A stretch of 64,000 nucleotides of DNA, from NCBI GenBank assembly GCA_015143295.1, contig CM026568.1, positions 34,666,441 to 34,730,440 of the forward strand, in the 5' to 3' direction. Source of the DNA: Tetracentron sinense. Taxonomy: Eukaryota; Streptophyta; Magnoliopsida; Trochodendrales; Trochodendraceae. A model generated the notes under the pieces. It worked only from the letters and a program-made list of their open reading frames with translations, did no database searches and was not told the DNA's origin. Below, in pieces: positions 22,650 to 34,397 of this stretch (positions are counted from its first letter, which is position 1; each line of letters starts with the position of its first letter). Made by a program: the position numbers and the translations under genes.

Positions 22650-24385
22650 CGCTAAATCCATTTACCTAACAATGCCTTATTCACCATTAACAACGATTTC
22701 ATATTTAAACCCCCATTCTCCTTCGGCTGACAAACTCGGTTCCATGACAGCAAATGATATTTAAAAGAATCCACCTTTTCATGCCATAAAAACTCTCTAT
22801 GCATACGCTCAAGTGAGGTGGCCACAGACTTGGGCAAGGTAAGGGTGGACTTAAAAAAGTCGGGATACTACTAAGGGTGCTATGAATCAAAGTCAATTTA
22901 TCGCCCTTGGAAAGATAATGCGCCTTCCACTCTGCTAACCGCTTAGCACATCTTTCAATCACTGGCACCTACACCTCTTTGGCTTTGAACCGACCCCTTA
23001 AAGGCATTCAAAGATACTTAGATGGAAGAACGCCGATCCTGCACCCAAAACAAGTTGCCAGCTGCGCCATGTTTTGAACCTCAGGCCAGACACCGCTTCA
23101 AAGCACCACAAAAGACATCTAAGAGACAAAAGTTGCCGAGGCACTGCATCACAGAAAATCAGGGTATCGTTAGCAAACTGAAGGTGAGAAATGCGCAACT
23201 GAGAAATGCCAACTGAGAAGCCGTCAAAAACATATCCCTCTGCTTTAGATAACATTCTACTCAAAGCCTCTGATACCAGCATAAATAGGAACGGGGATAG
23301 AGGGTCGCCCTGCCTCAACCCTCTAGAACTGGAAAAATATCCAACTGAACTTCCATTGAGAATGATGGCGAAAGAAATGGAAGAAACACACTTCTTAACC
23401 CATCTTCTCCGTAAAAGACAAACCCCATTCTACCAAGGACATAATCCAAAAAGTCTCAATTGACGTGGTCACAGGCTTTCTCCATATCAACTTTGCAAAC
23501 AATCCCCAGGGCTCTAGCCCTAAGTTGGTCATCAATACATTCATTTGCAATCAAGATGCCGTCAAGGGTCTGTCTCCCTTTCATGAACGCTCCTTGGTGA
23601 GGAGAGATGATGAGAGCCATCACCTTTTGAAGACGGGCCACCAAAACCTTAGCAAGGATTTTGTACAAACTACTCACTAAACTGATTGGGCGATAATCTG
23701 TGAGCTCCTCCGCACCCTCCTTCTTCGGTATCATCACCACAAATTTACTATTCAACACACGATCAAAGCTTCCCGATTCATAAAATTCCGTAAACACCTC
23801 TAGGACGTCTTTTCCCACGATCTCCCAGCAGTCCCTATAGAACTCAATGGTGAACCCATCTGGACCTGGAGCTTTATCCCCCGACATACTATGAATAGTT
23901 CCCAATACTTCTTCCTCCTCGAAGGGCCCCTCCAGAGCGGAACTATGCTCTATGGACAGACACTCAAAAGATAAACCCTCCAAACGTGGCCGCCAACTTT
24001 CCCTCTCACGGTACAACTCTTTATAGAAAGGGATGACACTATCTTCCACTTCTCTGTTCCCCTCCCTCCAAACTCCGTTCACCTTTAACTTGGAAATAAA
24101 ATTCCTCTTTCTATTAAAATTGGCTGTACGTTGGAAAAACTTCGTATTTCGATCCCCCTCTTTTAGCCACCTCGTTCTAGCCTTTTGTTTCCAACTGATC
24201 TCCTCGAGGTTAAGCACCGACAGGTACTCCAACTTTTTTGCCTCATACTTCCTGGTTTCGGTAGCCGATAACTCTCTACAATCAGCAAAACTCTCCAACT
24301 TTGCAATCTCCCTAAGAAGGTCATCCAGACGAACCTGAATATTCCCAAAAACCTCCTTATTCCACACCTTCAGCCTAGCTTTCAA
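22650..24385 (-). pseudogene. LINE reverse transcriptase, inactivated
   Basis: From 24385 downward the protein shows ARTRWLKEGDRNTKFF and the RT motifs GDKAPGPDGFTIEFY, DYRPISLVSSLYKILAK and SPHQGAFMKGRQTLDGIL. VDMEKACDHVN has C for the usual Y in KAYDHV. A stop or shift near 23456 follows. 23318-22998 then has MRQGDPLSPFLFMLVSEALS and FANDTLIF where the catalytic motif should read FADDT. Another broken segment ends at 22652. The loss of a catalytic Asp at about 23169-23171 alone would abolish activity. Confidence 0.88.
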
Positions 24386-24397
24386 AGCTTTTAGTTT

Positions 24398-25088
24398 TCA
24401 GCTAAAATGGGTACTGGCAGAACCCGTCCCCCCCTCTACTCTCCACACTCCAGCCACAACTTCCTTAAATCTCTCATCTTTGAGCCACATATTCTCAAAA
24501 CGGAACGGCGAGGGACCTCCTACAAAACACTCAGACTCTAATATAATAAGGCAATGGTCCGAGATTGGCTTTAGGAGAGTAGACTGCGTAACATCCGAAT
24601 ACTGACTCTCCCACTCCGGGTTAACAAGAAATCTATCAAGGCGGCTTGCTCTCCCATTGGACACCGAATGAGACCAAGTAAACTGAACTCCCCGAGAGGG
24701 ATAATCTATAAGCTCATGCAGCCTGATGAAATCCCCAAACCTCCTCATTTTAGCCGAAAGAGCACAACCTCCTTTCTTTTCTGAAGCTAACCGGATACAG
24801 TTAAAGTCTCCCCCTAAACACCAGGGACGACCCCATCTCACGCTAACATCATCCAACTCCTCCCACAACGGTCTGTCATCCCCCCCTCCTGAGGGCCCGT
24901 ACACCCAGTGAACACCCAAGAGAAGTCCTCCCCCACCAGTCTACAAAGGATGGAGCTCGAAAAAGCCCCTAGCTCCGTATCCAAGACCTCAACCTTTGCT
25001 TTATCCCACAAAATCAAGATACCACCGGAAGCGCCATAGGAGGGATTCCCACACCAACCCGGTCCCCCCAAACATATTGATTGTAGAG
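24398..25088 (-). pseudogene. LINE apurinic endonuclease domain, truncated
   Basis: The segment 25088-24838 reads GASGGILILWD and continues after a frameshift near 24910 into VYGPSGGGDDRPLWEEL, WCLGGDFNCIR, FTWSHSVSNGRASRLDRFL and KPISDHCLIILE, covering the GDFN and SDH catalytic motifs of the endonuclease family. A single TGA at the end (about 24398), in frame with the following reverse transcriptase, probably replaced a Trp codon. Confidence 0.85.
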
Positions 25089-25099
25089 TTGCAAACATC

Positions 25100-27848
25100 T
25101 GGTCACTTTTCTTCTGCCCAACTGTTCTGTGAGTCGAAAAGGCAGAACAAGATGATGGTAGTTTACAGACATTCTATTCTTATATACTCTCGGTTTATGC
25201 ATGTTTGATAATCAGAATTGAGGCATAATTTATCTAAAACCCAAATTTGTGTTCCACATACACTTATTGCTGGGTAATTTAAAAGTCTGGCTCCTCCGTG
25301 CTTTTGCAACTAGAAGTGTTAATGCTTGCTGGGTGTATCACGAAATGTTACCCATCCTCCGTGGGAATCATTGATGGATGTCAGGAATATGGTGTGAGTT
25401 GGTGCATCAAAAGGAATTTATATGTGATCAACTGGGTAGATGAAAAGCATAGACTGGATCACATTGTTATGAGGTCGTTCTTTGAAATAGGGCAAATACA
25501 TGATGACCCTATCTTACATTACTTGACCTGCATTCCCATTTTGACGTAGTAGGAAGCTATGTTTCTGGGTCTGATACACTGATAAAAAATGTTTCTGGGT
25601 CAGATAGGGCTCCATACAGGTCTAGGGTGTGGATATGGATGTAAGCATTGGTTTGCTTGACCCCAAGACTTGGTGCAGGACACGGCTTTATATAGTTAAC
25701 TCTATGGAAAATTTTAATAATATTTATCTTTCTCCTATTTTTATTATAAATTTATACATCAATCAAAATATCGTATTGTTATAAAATATTCGCATCCAGC
25801 TGAACCATATTGAACATGGATCATATAGTCATACTCATGTCTTGTTGGGTATATACAGGGCATGCTATGGGATTTGAAAAATCTAAAGAGGCTCATTATT
25901 CTTAGACTTCCAATGTCATTCTCAAGGCCCATATCAAATATTATCCAAGGGTTAACAAAGCTGGGAGCCTAGGACAATGAGTTCTTTTAAGTTTTTGTAA
26001 TCTATACAATAGATTTGTGGAGTGCATTGTTGCCTGATGTTTCACTCTAAATAGACTGGGCCTTTGTTGAGACTGTAAAGGGGAGTGGCAAGTTAAAGAT
26101 CTAAGGTACTTGTATAGTGCGACGAGATACGCTTAAGGTGTAGGAAATTTGTGAGCAGGAGGCAATTGTTGTGTGGCATACGAATTATTTCATTCTGCAA
26201 TGGAGAGGACATGGTGCTACCTGAGGATAAATATGCATGGCTATGGAAATATTTTGAATGGTCAATTCACGTAGACATTTATTTTGCCAAAAGAAAAATG
26301 TAGACATTTTTTTTTTCCATTGACTGTTCCTTTTTACTTTTTTTCCTTTCTCAAGTTATTATAATTTTTTTTTTAGCTATAACTGACAGTTAAAGATGTT
26401 CTGTTAAGCCTTTCAATGGTCTGATGCTTTTATTATTGTGCTTCATCTAGGAGATGATCATCAATCAAATGGTTTGGAATGCAGATGGCTGAGCTACATG
26501 TGCCATAGGAGGTGTGGGTAGCATGTTCTTTTGGTGTGTATCTGCTCTTAAGGATACCAATTACCATTACACTGCCATCTGCATTGTGGTTTGTATGTAC
26601 TCATTTTATTATTGGAATATTTAGTAATTGGAATTCATGGATGGAAGAAATCGGAGTATTTCTTTGCTAACATTTTCTGTCTTTTAGTTTGTATCTGAAT
26701 CGTGTTTTGTGAATTAAATTAGCAAAACTGGGAAGTTTGGTTTATGTGATCCTGCTGCTATTTCGCTCTCTGTCACTATGAGCTGGTCCATTTCTTACAC
26801 GCAGCAATTTGCAGTGCATAGAAGCTGGAAGATGAAATCCCAGGAAAATGGCGAAGGAGATGAATGTGGGGCTTGTTTTTATGACTCTACATTCAGTCAT
26901 TCAAACTTCTTTTTTCCTTATTTTTTCATAGACAGCCATTCGTTGTTCCAACCGCCCTTTGGAGTAATAATTTTTTTTAGAAGGTTTTGGAGTAACAACT
27001 TAAAGAGACAACCCTGCATTTTTTTTCCTTGATACATGGCTTTATTTATGTAAGGTTAGTCTGTTAGAGCTGAGTAATAATGAATGGACTCCTGCTTGTC
27101 TCATTGACCACCCTCGTAGCTTGTCACTTGGCAGATAACTATACTCCAGTTTTCAATATTTGCGGATCATGTATTGTTTTTTCCTTCAATGACAATGTCA
27201 GTGATGTAAATTTTGGTGTAGTTCTGTTACTTAAATATATGGGAAAACATGGAGCAACACTAAAGTATTGTTTAATGAATTGTCACGGTGGGTATATGGA
27301 CCACTATTACATTACCTTTGGGAATCTGCATATCTAAATTTTCCCCTTAGATATCGATTCAGGATTTCCTCTAATGGTTCATTTTTTAGGTCTTTTGGGG
27401 AGACTTTTGAAGTCCGTTGCTCTGCAACTTTTGCCAATGGATAATATGTATTTTCTTTTGAGAACTAGATGCATTGGGCTTTTCATCTCTTACAATTCTT
27501 GTATAATGAATGATGTCAAATCTCATAACAATTTTTTTTGTTTTTCATTTTTTTTTTCTTTTTTACTCAGCGATGGCGTTATGTATTAGGTTCGATTTTG
27601 CCAGCGATCCTCATAACAAATTGTTGTTGAAATCTTATTATGGTAAAAATTTATCCTGTTAGAAACCTTGACAAAGTGCCTCAATTTTCTTAATATCTAC
27701 CATAACAAGACACAAAGTCCAAGCTTTATAAGTCTCAAGCAAAGGAACGGAACTAGGAACTAAGAGTACACTTGTGCCACTTTTCATTGACCCTGTTTTG
27801 ATGCAGATAGAATAGGTAAAAAGGGGAAAAAGAAAAGATATTTGAATG
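25100..27848. other. Gene-free spacer
   Basis: About 2.7 kb of AT-rich sequence. Short open frames occur at random on both strands without recognisable domains. I see no RNA gene, terminal repeat or target duplication here. Confidence 0.5.
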
Positions 27849-27989
27849 TAATATAATTAAGAGTTGTATTTGAAAAACTTAAAAAACAATTCCATATATT
27901 TTCTAGGCAACCATAGTCGGGAGGACGGGTGTAAGAAATCCCTTCCCTTGATAATCTTTAGTTGCATCAATGGTTGAAGTTACCTTATA
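27849..27989 (+). repeat. Tandem duplication, left copy
   Basis: A segment of about 141 bp starting taatataattaagagttg and ending ggttgaagttaccttata recurs in diverged form at 29135-29260. The LINE at 27990-29125 separates the two. Confidence 0.75.
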
Positions 27990-28963
27990 GTTTGTGGAGA
28001 AGGGTGGTGGTGGCTTGGCATGGGTGTAGAGATCGTTGGGAGCCAAAGCAGCCTCGGGGCCCTTATGGGGTTGGCCTTTGGAAAGGGATTGTGTCAGGGT
28101 GGTCCGAGTACGTTAGGCATACTCACCTCGCGATCGGGGATGGGGCGGACATAAAGTTTTGGTCTGATCTATGGTGTGGGTCTTCTCCCTTAAAACTAAT
28201 GTTCAGGACTTTGTTTTCGATTTCCTTAGATAAATCGGCGACAGTGGCGGAGATGTTTAGTAGGAGAGAGGGACGGGTGGTTTGGAGTCCTTCCTTCAGT
28301 AGGTTGCTTAATGACTGGGAAGTTCAAGATGTAGTGCATTTGTTGTCGTTGTTGGATTCAGTGAATTTGGTTGAGTCCGTTAGAGATCAACGGGTGTGGG
28401 CTAACAATTCTAAGGGGCGGTTTTCTGTGAAAGCCTATCTTCAGGGGATGAGTCCGAGCCAGATGGTGGAGTTCCCTTATTAGGTGGTGTGGTTCAATGG
28501 GGTGCCTTCTAAGGTGTCGGTGTTCCTGTGGTCTGCATTTTTAGACAAGATTCTGACTTTGGATAACTTGAAAATGAGAGGTTGGAGTTTGCCTAATCAT
28601 TGCTTCATGTGTTTGAGGGCGGAAGAGTCGGTAGATCATTTGCTTCTTCATTGCCCGTTTGCGATGAGGATTTGGGTGTATTATCTTTCCCAATTCGGGG
28701 TAGTTTGGGTGTTCCTCCCGTCTTTTCGGGCTTTGTTATTCTGTTGGCTCTCAGTATCGGTGAATAACCAGTTGGAGTTCATTTGGGCTCTCATTCTTGG
28801 GGTGGTCTCGTGGACTATATGGAAAGAGCGGAATATGAGAGTGTTTGAGGATTCTGTTTCGTCATTGGAGAGAGTGTGCACCCGTTCGCGAACAATTTTA
28901 CGAGATTGGGTCTCAGCTAAAGTGGACTTGGAGGAGATAGGTTTTGACGAGATTATCGTTTAG
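27990..28963 (+). pseudogene. LINE ORF2 C-terminal fragment (zf-RVT)
   Basis: The fragment reads SLWRRVVVAWHG, GVGLWKGI-like sequence, IGDGADIKFWSDLWCG, then one in-frame TAG at 28481-28483 and continues [38 protein letters not shown] and SWTIWKERNMRVFED up to a normal TAG at 28961-28963. Only one stop interrupts nearly 1 kb, so the insertion is younger than the LINE at 21471. Reverse transcriptase and endonuclease are absent. Confidence 0.88.
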
Positions 28964-29125
28964 GAGTAGTCAGGGATTAATTAGGTGCGTTGTTGGTTTT
29001 GTTTTTGTTGCTTTTTTTTCTTCTTTATTGTTGTCTGCTCTCTTTGGCTTTTTGTGCTCTTGGAGATTCACTTTTGGTGAATCGGTTTCTTAATGAATTC
29101 GTTTTTTCCGATCAAAAAAAAAAAA
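27990..29125 (+). mobile_element. 5'-truncated L1-type LINE with 10-bp target duplication
   Basis: About 1.1 kb of LINE 3' end with a poly(A) tail at 29114-29125, flanked by ttaccttata at 27980-27989 and 29127-29136. It belongs to the same broad family as the LINE at 21471-25088 but is a separate insertion on the opposite strand. Confidence 0.88.
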
Positions 29126-29134
29126 CTTACCTTA

Positions 29135-29260
29135 TAACATAATTAAGAGTTGTATTCGGAAAATTATAAATTTTTACATATGTTCTCGGCAACCAAACAA
29201 TAAATCCTTTGCCTTTATAATCTCAGTTTACGTCATGGTTGAAGTTACTACCTTACGTGG
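29135..29260 (+). repeat. Tandem duplication, right copy
   Basis: A diverged copy of 27849-27989, sharing taattaagagttgtatt, ggcaacca, aaatcc and ggttgaagtta. The divergence shows the duplication predates the LINE insertion. Confidence 0.75.
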
Positions 29261-29672
29261 GAAAAAACAAGGAGCATCAACCCGAGCCTCGTGAAATTGG
29301 ATAGGCCTCTAGGTCAGAACGGTCAGAAATTGTCTTTATTATCTTAGATAAGGATTAAAAACTTTTGCTATCTCGTAATTTGCATGAACAAAAGCGGCTC
29401 TGCAATATTTATATCTTAAGTACCCAGAACGCATAGTGGGAGAGTGAGACCGTCAAATTTCAATCTAGGATTGGGGTGAGAGCGCTGATAGTTCTTAAAA
29501 ACTACTTGTTGATGCAAAAATATCATTTTTCACTTTCTAAGCTATTAGAGATATAATGATAAAATCATGGGTAAATTACACTCATCTCCCCTGAGGTTTG
29601 GTGAAATTTCAGAAACCTCCCCTCTAATTTATGAAATTACACTCCCCTCTCCTGTCAGGCTCTTAATATTAA

Positions 29673-31366
29673 GGGTAAATTACACTCACCTCTCCTGAGG
29701 TTTGGTGAAATTTCAAAAATCTCACATCTAGTTTCTGAAATTACACTGCCCTCTCTTGTCAGGCTCTTAATATTAACTCTGTTAACTAAAGTTACCATTT
29801 TCCCATTTTACCCCTATCACTTGATTGAGGAAACACGACTTTATCGTTTGAAAGCTCAACCAAAGAAAAACATAAACTCCCAAGCCCCCATGTGTCCCTT
29901 TTAATCCCCACTAACTATGATTAAGATTTACTCATCCCTAGGATTTATTAATCTAACCTTAGTTTTAGGGAAAAAATAACCTTAGGTTGGTTATGCTTAA
30001 CTGCAATTAAAGAATGCTCTACAAACCGCCATGTGTCCCTTTTAACACACACTGACTGTGGTTAAGATTCACTCATCCCTAGTATTCATTAATCTAACCT
30101 TGGTTATAAGAAAATAAAATAAAAAATATTAATCTTAGGTTAATTATGTTTAACCACAGTTAAAGGATCTCTATAAGCCGCCCACGTGTCCCTTTTAACA
30201 CCCACTAATTATGGTTAAAACTCACTCACCCCTAGGGTTCATCCCTCAAACCTTGGTTTTTAGAAAAAAAAAAACCTTAGGTTGCTTATGCTTAACCACA
30301 ATTAAAGGGGGCTCTACAAGCCACCACGTGTCCTCTTTATCGCCAACTAACTATGGTTAAAATTCACTCACTCCTAGGATTCATCCACTGACTCCATTCA
30401 TTGCATGAATGACGGCCCTCGGCTGCGCACCTTCTTTTTAGAGTTGAGCTCTAAGGCAATGAATTACTAAAGGAAAGCTCAATCAACAAAAGCGAAACCT
30501 GAGCCTACTTTAGTGCCGCTCTTAGGCCTGTTTCTGAGCTATGAGCTCGAGCTTGAGCTAAATAGAAAACAACTATAACAAATAATGAGAATCTCCCTTT
30601 TGTTTTACTGTCCGACATTCCTAAAATGAATTGAGTAAGGGCAGATCAGTTATGAGTTGAGCTATGAGCTAGAGTCAAAAGAGGACAAAAAGAGCTCTCA
30701 TAAGCAGGGGAAGCTGAAGGAAACCTTGATTTTTAGAAAGAAAAAAAACCTTAGGTTGATTATGCTTAACCACAATTAAAGAGGGCTCTACAAGCCACCA
30801 TGTGTCCCCTTCAACACCCATTAATTGTGCTTAAGATTCACTCGCCCCTAGGATTAATCCATCTAATATTGCTTTTAAGAAAAAAATAAAAATATTAACC
30901 TTAGGTTAATTATGTTTAACCACAATTAAAGGATTTCTATAAGTCGCCGTTTGTCCCTTTTAATACCCACTAACTATGGTTAAGATTCACTCACCCCTTG
31001 AGTTGAACTATCTAACATTGGTTTTTAGAAAAAAAAAAAAATATACTTGATTTTGGAAATATATATTAACCTTAAGTTGATATTATTAACCTTGGTTAGA
31101 AACCAATTATCATTTATTTTATAGAGTTAACTAATCTTGTGTTGAATTAAAAAAGGTAATTTAGATATTTTAAAATGTTTAAATGATGACATCATCAAAG
31201 TCCATCCATAAAATACCGGTATCCATCCATAAAGTACTGGTAAACTTAAGGGAATGGGTATCTATTACACAACCAAAGTTGAGGAGAGGGTAGTGTAATT
31301 TCAGAAACTAGAGGGGAGGTTTATGAAATTTCACCAAACCTCAGGGGAGGTGAGTGTAATTTACCA
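29673..31366. mobile_element. Mutator-like non-autonomous element B (inserted in A)
   Basis: A 1694-bp element with long terminal inverted repeats (about 85 bp, including cacctcccctgaggtttggt) and the flanking 9-bp repeat TAATATTAA at 29664-29672 and 31367-31375. It has no coding capacity. Internally it carries six repeat units plus about 330 bp of unique sequence (30390-30720) not seen in A. Outside it, element A resumes in register. Confidence 0.88.
29880..31060. repeat. Six-unit internal repeat array of element B
   Basis: Units of about 140-155 bp each contain cacgtgtcccttttaa, taactatggttaagattcac, an A-run and ttaggttgattatgcttaac. Units begin near 29890, 30030, 30186, 30326, 30803 and 30950. 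They are diverged, so the array is old. Confidence 0.8.
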
Positions 31367-31484
31367 TAATATTAACATTGTTAACTAAAGTTACCATTTT
31401 TCCATTTTACCCCTATTACTTGATTGAGGAAACATGTCTTTACCGTTTGAAAGCTTAACCGAAGAAAAACATAAACTCTCACGG

Positions 31485-32300
31485 TTCCACGTGTCCCTTT
31501 TAATACCCACTAACTATGATTAAGATTTACTCACCCTAAGGTTTATCCATCTAACCTTAGTTTTAGGGCAAAAATAACCTCAGGTTGGTTATGCTTAACC
31601 GCAATTAAAGAGGGCTCTACAAGCTGCCATGTGTCCCTTTTAACACCCACTAACTGTGGTTAAGATTCACTCATCCATAGGATTCATTAATCTAATCTTG
31701 GTTATAAGAAAAGAAAGTAAAAAATATTAATCTTAGGTTAATTATGTTTAACCACAGTTAAAGGATCTATATAAGCCGCCACGTGTCCCTTTTAACACCC
31801 ACTAACTATGGTTAAAACTCACTCACCCCTAGGGTTCATCTATCAAACCTTGGTTATTAACAAAAAAATCCTTAGGTTGCTTATGCTTAACCACAATTAA
31901 AGGGAGCTCTACAAGCTGCCATGTGTCCCCTTTAAGTTAAAATTCACTCACCCCTAGGATTCATCTATTTAACCTTGATTTTTAGAAAAAAAAACCTTAG
32001 GTTGATTATGCTTAACCACAATTAAAGGGAGTTCTACAAGCCGCCACGTGTCGCCTTTAACACCTACTAATTGTGCTTGAGATTCACTCACTCCTAGGAT
32101 TAATCCATCTAACCTTGTTTTTAAGAAACAAAAATAAAAATATTAACCTTAGGTTAATTATGTTTAACCACAATTAAAGAATATCTATAAGTTGCCATGT
32201 GTCCATTTTAATACCCACTAACTATGGTCTAAGATTCACTCACTCCTAAAGTTCATCTATCTAACATTGATTTTTAGAAAAATATATATATATACTTGAT
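31485..32300. repeat. Six-unit internal repeat array of element A
   Basis: The same unit as in element B recurs near 31490, 31630, 31783, 31922, 32046 and 32200; the fourth is shortened. Confidence 0.8.
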
Positions 32301-32505
32301 TTTGGAAATATATATTAACCTTAAGTTGAGATATTATTAACCTTGGTTAGAAACCAATTATCATTTATTTTACTGAATTAACTAACCTTGTGTTGAAAAA
32401 TGGTAATTTAGATATTTTAAAATGTTTAAATGATGACATCATCAAAGTCCATCCATAAAGTAACGTAAACTTAAGGGAGGTTAGTGTAATTTACCTTAAA
32501 ATCAT

Positions 32506-32885
32506 TCGCCATTCAAATTTATAGTCACATTGAATAAGATGACTATTGATATATTAAATGCATCATTCTAAATTCAATTACAAGATCACCAATAATTAAC
32601 AAACCATATAAGAATCTTGTACCCGACCCACAAAGAAAAATGACAAAATACATTGCACTTAACATGAAAAATATGAATAAAACTGAAATTTTACACAAAA
32701 ATTATGCTCTCTAGGAAAGTAATCTCTATAAATTATAAACTGCGTTCTCTATAAATTATAAACCGCACTCTACAAAAAGTTGAAATTGTGCTCCCGAGGT
32801 GTGAGCAAGGTTTGAGAGCAGAAGCGAGTAGCAGGTTGAGAGGTTTGATTTATTAAGATTATACCTATATAGGAAACAAAACCTA
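32506..32885. other. Spacer without gene
   Basis: AT-rich sequence with no recognisable feature between the Mutator-like elements and the next hAT element. Confidence 0.4.
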
Positions 32886-32893
32886 CTTGTGAG

Positions 32894-34142
32894 TAGGGCA
32901 GTCAATCCGACTCTTTGATGAGGGGGCCCGGCCTAGCCTAGCCTAGCCTAGCCTAGCCTGACGCTTCTAAACTTGCAAAATAAAAGACTTTTCTTTATTT
33001 ATAAGGCCCTAGGGTTGTGCCGAGCTAAATTTTGAAAGACCCTCTTACTTGAGGGCTTAGCTTGGTACACCTAGCCCAACCAGGCCCTCCATTCTATATG
33101 CTATAAGATATGTAATATTATATGTAACATATTATATTGTATATAATATAATAACTTAGGACTTATAATAAACCAAGAGGCTAAGTCTTATTGTGTGAAT
33201 GCATAACACACTAACAAAATATTATAGTATTTTTTAGAATATTTTTAATATAGTATCTTGTAATGGTTTTCATTGAAAAAAAATATATTATTGAGACAAA
33301 GACTTAATGTGTGTATGTCAGTGTAACAGATTAATAGTGTAGTCTATTTCTAAAATCCATTAAGCTCCTTTCTTTTGGTGGAATGTTTAAAGTCTAGAAC
33401 TTTCATTGTTTCATGCCAAATTTTACTTAAAGTCTATAACTATGCTATTCCATAGAGTGCAAAAGTTCTACAAATATGAAACATTCAAGATCCTACCAAA
33501 ATTTTGGATTTTTTAAGTTCAATACACGTGGAATTTCTAATTAGATTGAACCTAATAAATTTGAGATACCATTTGTATAAAAAAGTTAGAAATCCTCTCC
33601 CCTGTCCTCCTATACTTTTGCCTCTTGTTCCAAAATATTAATGTCCCGACTTTTAAAAGTTCCATCGAAAGAACGGAGCCTTAATGTTAATGCTTGTAAG
33701 TTGTAATGTCATTCTTTGCCTCTTGTTCCAAAATATAAATGTTCCCAACTTTTAGAAGTTCCATCAAAAGAATGAAGCCTTAATGTTACTATTTGTAAGT
33801 TTTAATGTTATTATTATTATTATTTATTTAATATAATGGTACTAATATTAACAATTTAACGGATTGACCCATTCTAATACTAATAATCTAATGATACTAA
33901 AACCTTGTCTCGTTGTTCTTTGGGTCGATCCCAAGCCCAAATAAAAGAGGAGGTCAGGTTGACAATCCATGTAAAAAAAATCGCTAAACATGACGTAATT
34001 TTTTTTTAGTTCTTTCGGTTGTGCCTGGACTTAGCTCTTGAGGATAGGGCTTGGGCCTAGTCAGTTTAGTCCCTCTTAGGGTTAGGGTGAAAGAGTGTCA
34101 GCCAGGAAGATGGCGTCCTGGCCCGGCCCTTTGACAGCTGTA
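32894..34142. mobile_element. Non-autonomous hAT element, 1249 bp
   Basis: Starts tagggcagtcaatccg and ends ctttgacagctgta, imperfect inverted termini of hAT type. Exact 8-bp duplications CTTGTGAG lie at 32886-32893 and 34143-34150. GC-rich gggcc/ccggcc motifs sit near both ends, including a (CTAGC)n run at 32931-32959. No transposase is present. Confidence 0.85.
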
Positions 34143-34158
34143 CTTGTGAGAGCTCGGG

Positions 34159-34345
34159 TTTTTTTTTTTTTTTTTTGTGCTTGACATGATCTTTTATAAA
34201 CCCTAGGTTAGTGGTTAGGGGGTTAGCACTTCGCACTTAGCAGGGTTAACAATCATGGCGGGCATCAACAGCCACACCAAGACTCGAACACGAGTCACAC
34301 CTCCCCTAAGGGAGATACACTACCACAGGGACAAACCCATGTTGT
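34159..34345 (-). mobile_element. tRNA-derived SINE next to the FIGL1 start
   Basis: On the - strand a head with a B-box-like gtgttcgagtcttgg and an upstream A-box-like tggtagtgtatctcc is followed by a body and an 18-base poly(A) tail (T at 34159-34176). The possible imperfect target duplications are tgagagctcgg and tgagagatcag. The head ends about 50 bp before the FIGL1 ATG. Confidence 0.65.
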
Positions 34346-34397
34346 GTTGAGAGATCAGTTGACAACGTGAACATTTGAGAAAGAGAGTAGCTTAAAA

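Larger units (their letters stand above)
21471..25088 (-). mobile_element. L1-type LINE, 5'-truncated and inactive
   Basis: On the - strand the order is endonuclease, reverse transcriptase, zf-RVT, a 3' region and a poly(A) tail (seen as T at 21471-21484 after gatcaataaa). The first ~40 residues of the endonuclease and all of ORF1 are missing, the usual 5' truncation of LINE inserts. Imperfect flanking repeats cttgaaacat (21462-21471) and ttgcaaacat (25089-25098) could be the target duplication. Multiple stops, shifts and a lost catalytic Asp show it is dead. It lies in the 3' flank of SWP73, opposite in orientation. Confidence 0.88.
29569..32496. mobile_element. Mutator-like non-autonomous element A (outer)
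   Basis: Ends gggtaaattacact and agtgtaatttacct are inverted copies, and the 9-bp direct repeat TAAAATCAT flanks them (29560-29568 and 32497-32505). A 9-bp duplication is characteristic of Mutator-like elements. No transposase is present. It is interrupted by element B of the same family. Without B and its duplication it is about 1225 bp. Its right half holds six diverged units of about 140 bp (31485-32300). Confidence 0.85.

Noticed and set aside
21693..24911. Many + strand open frames of 60-100 codons
   Set aside because: All are antisense shadows of the LINE on the - strand.
25298..25549. 83-codon frame as a possible small gene
   Set aside because: No recognisable motif, start context or splice structure; surrounding DNA looks neutral.
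29880..32300. Regular repeats resembling a CRISPR array or satellite
   Set aside because: Units are about 140 bp, diverged, without unique spacers, and confined within Mutator-like termini in a plant genome.
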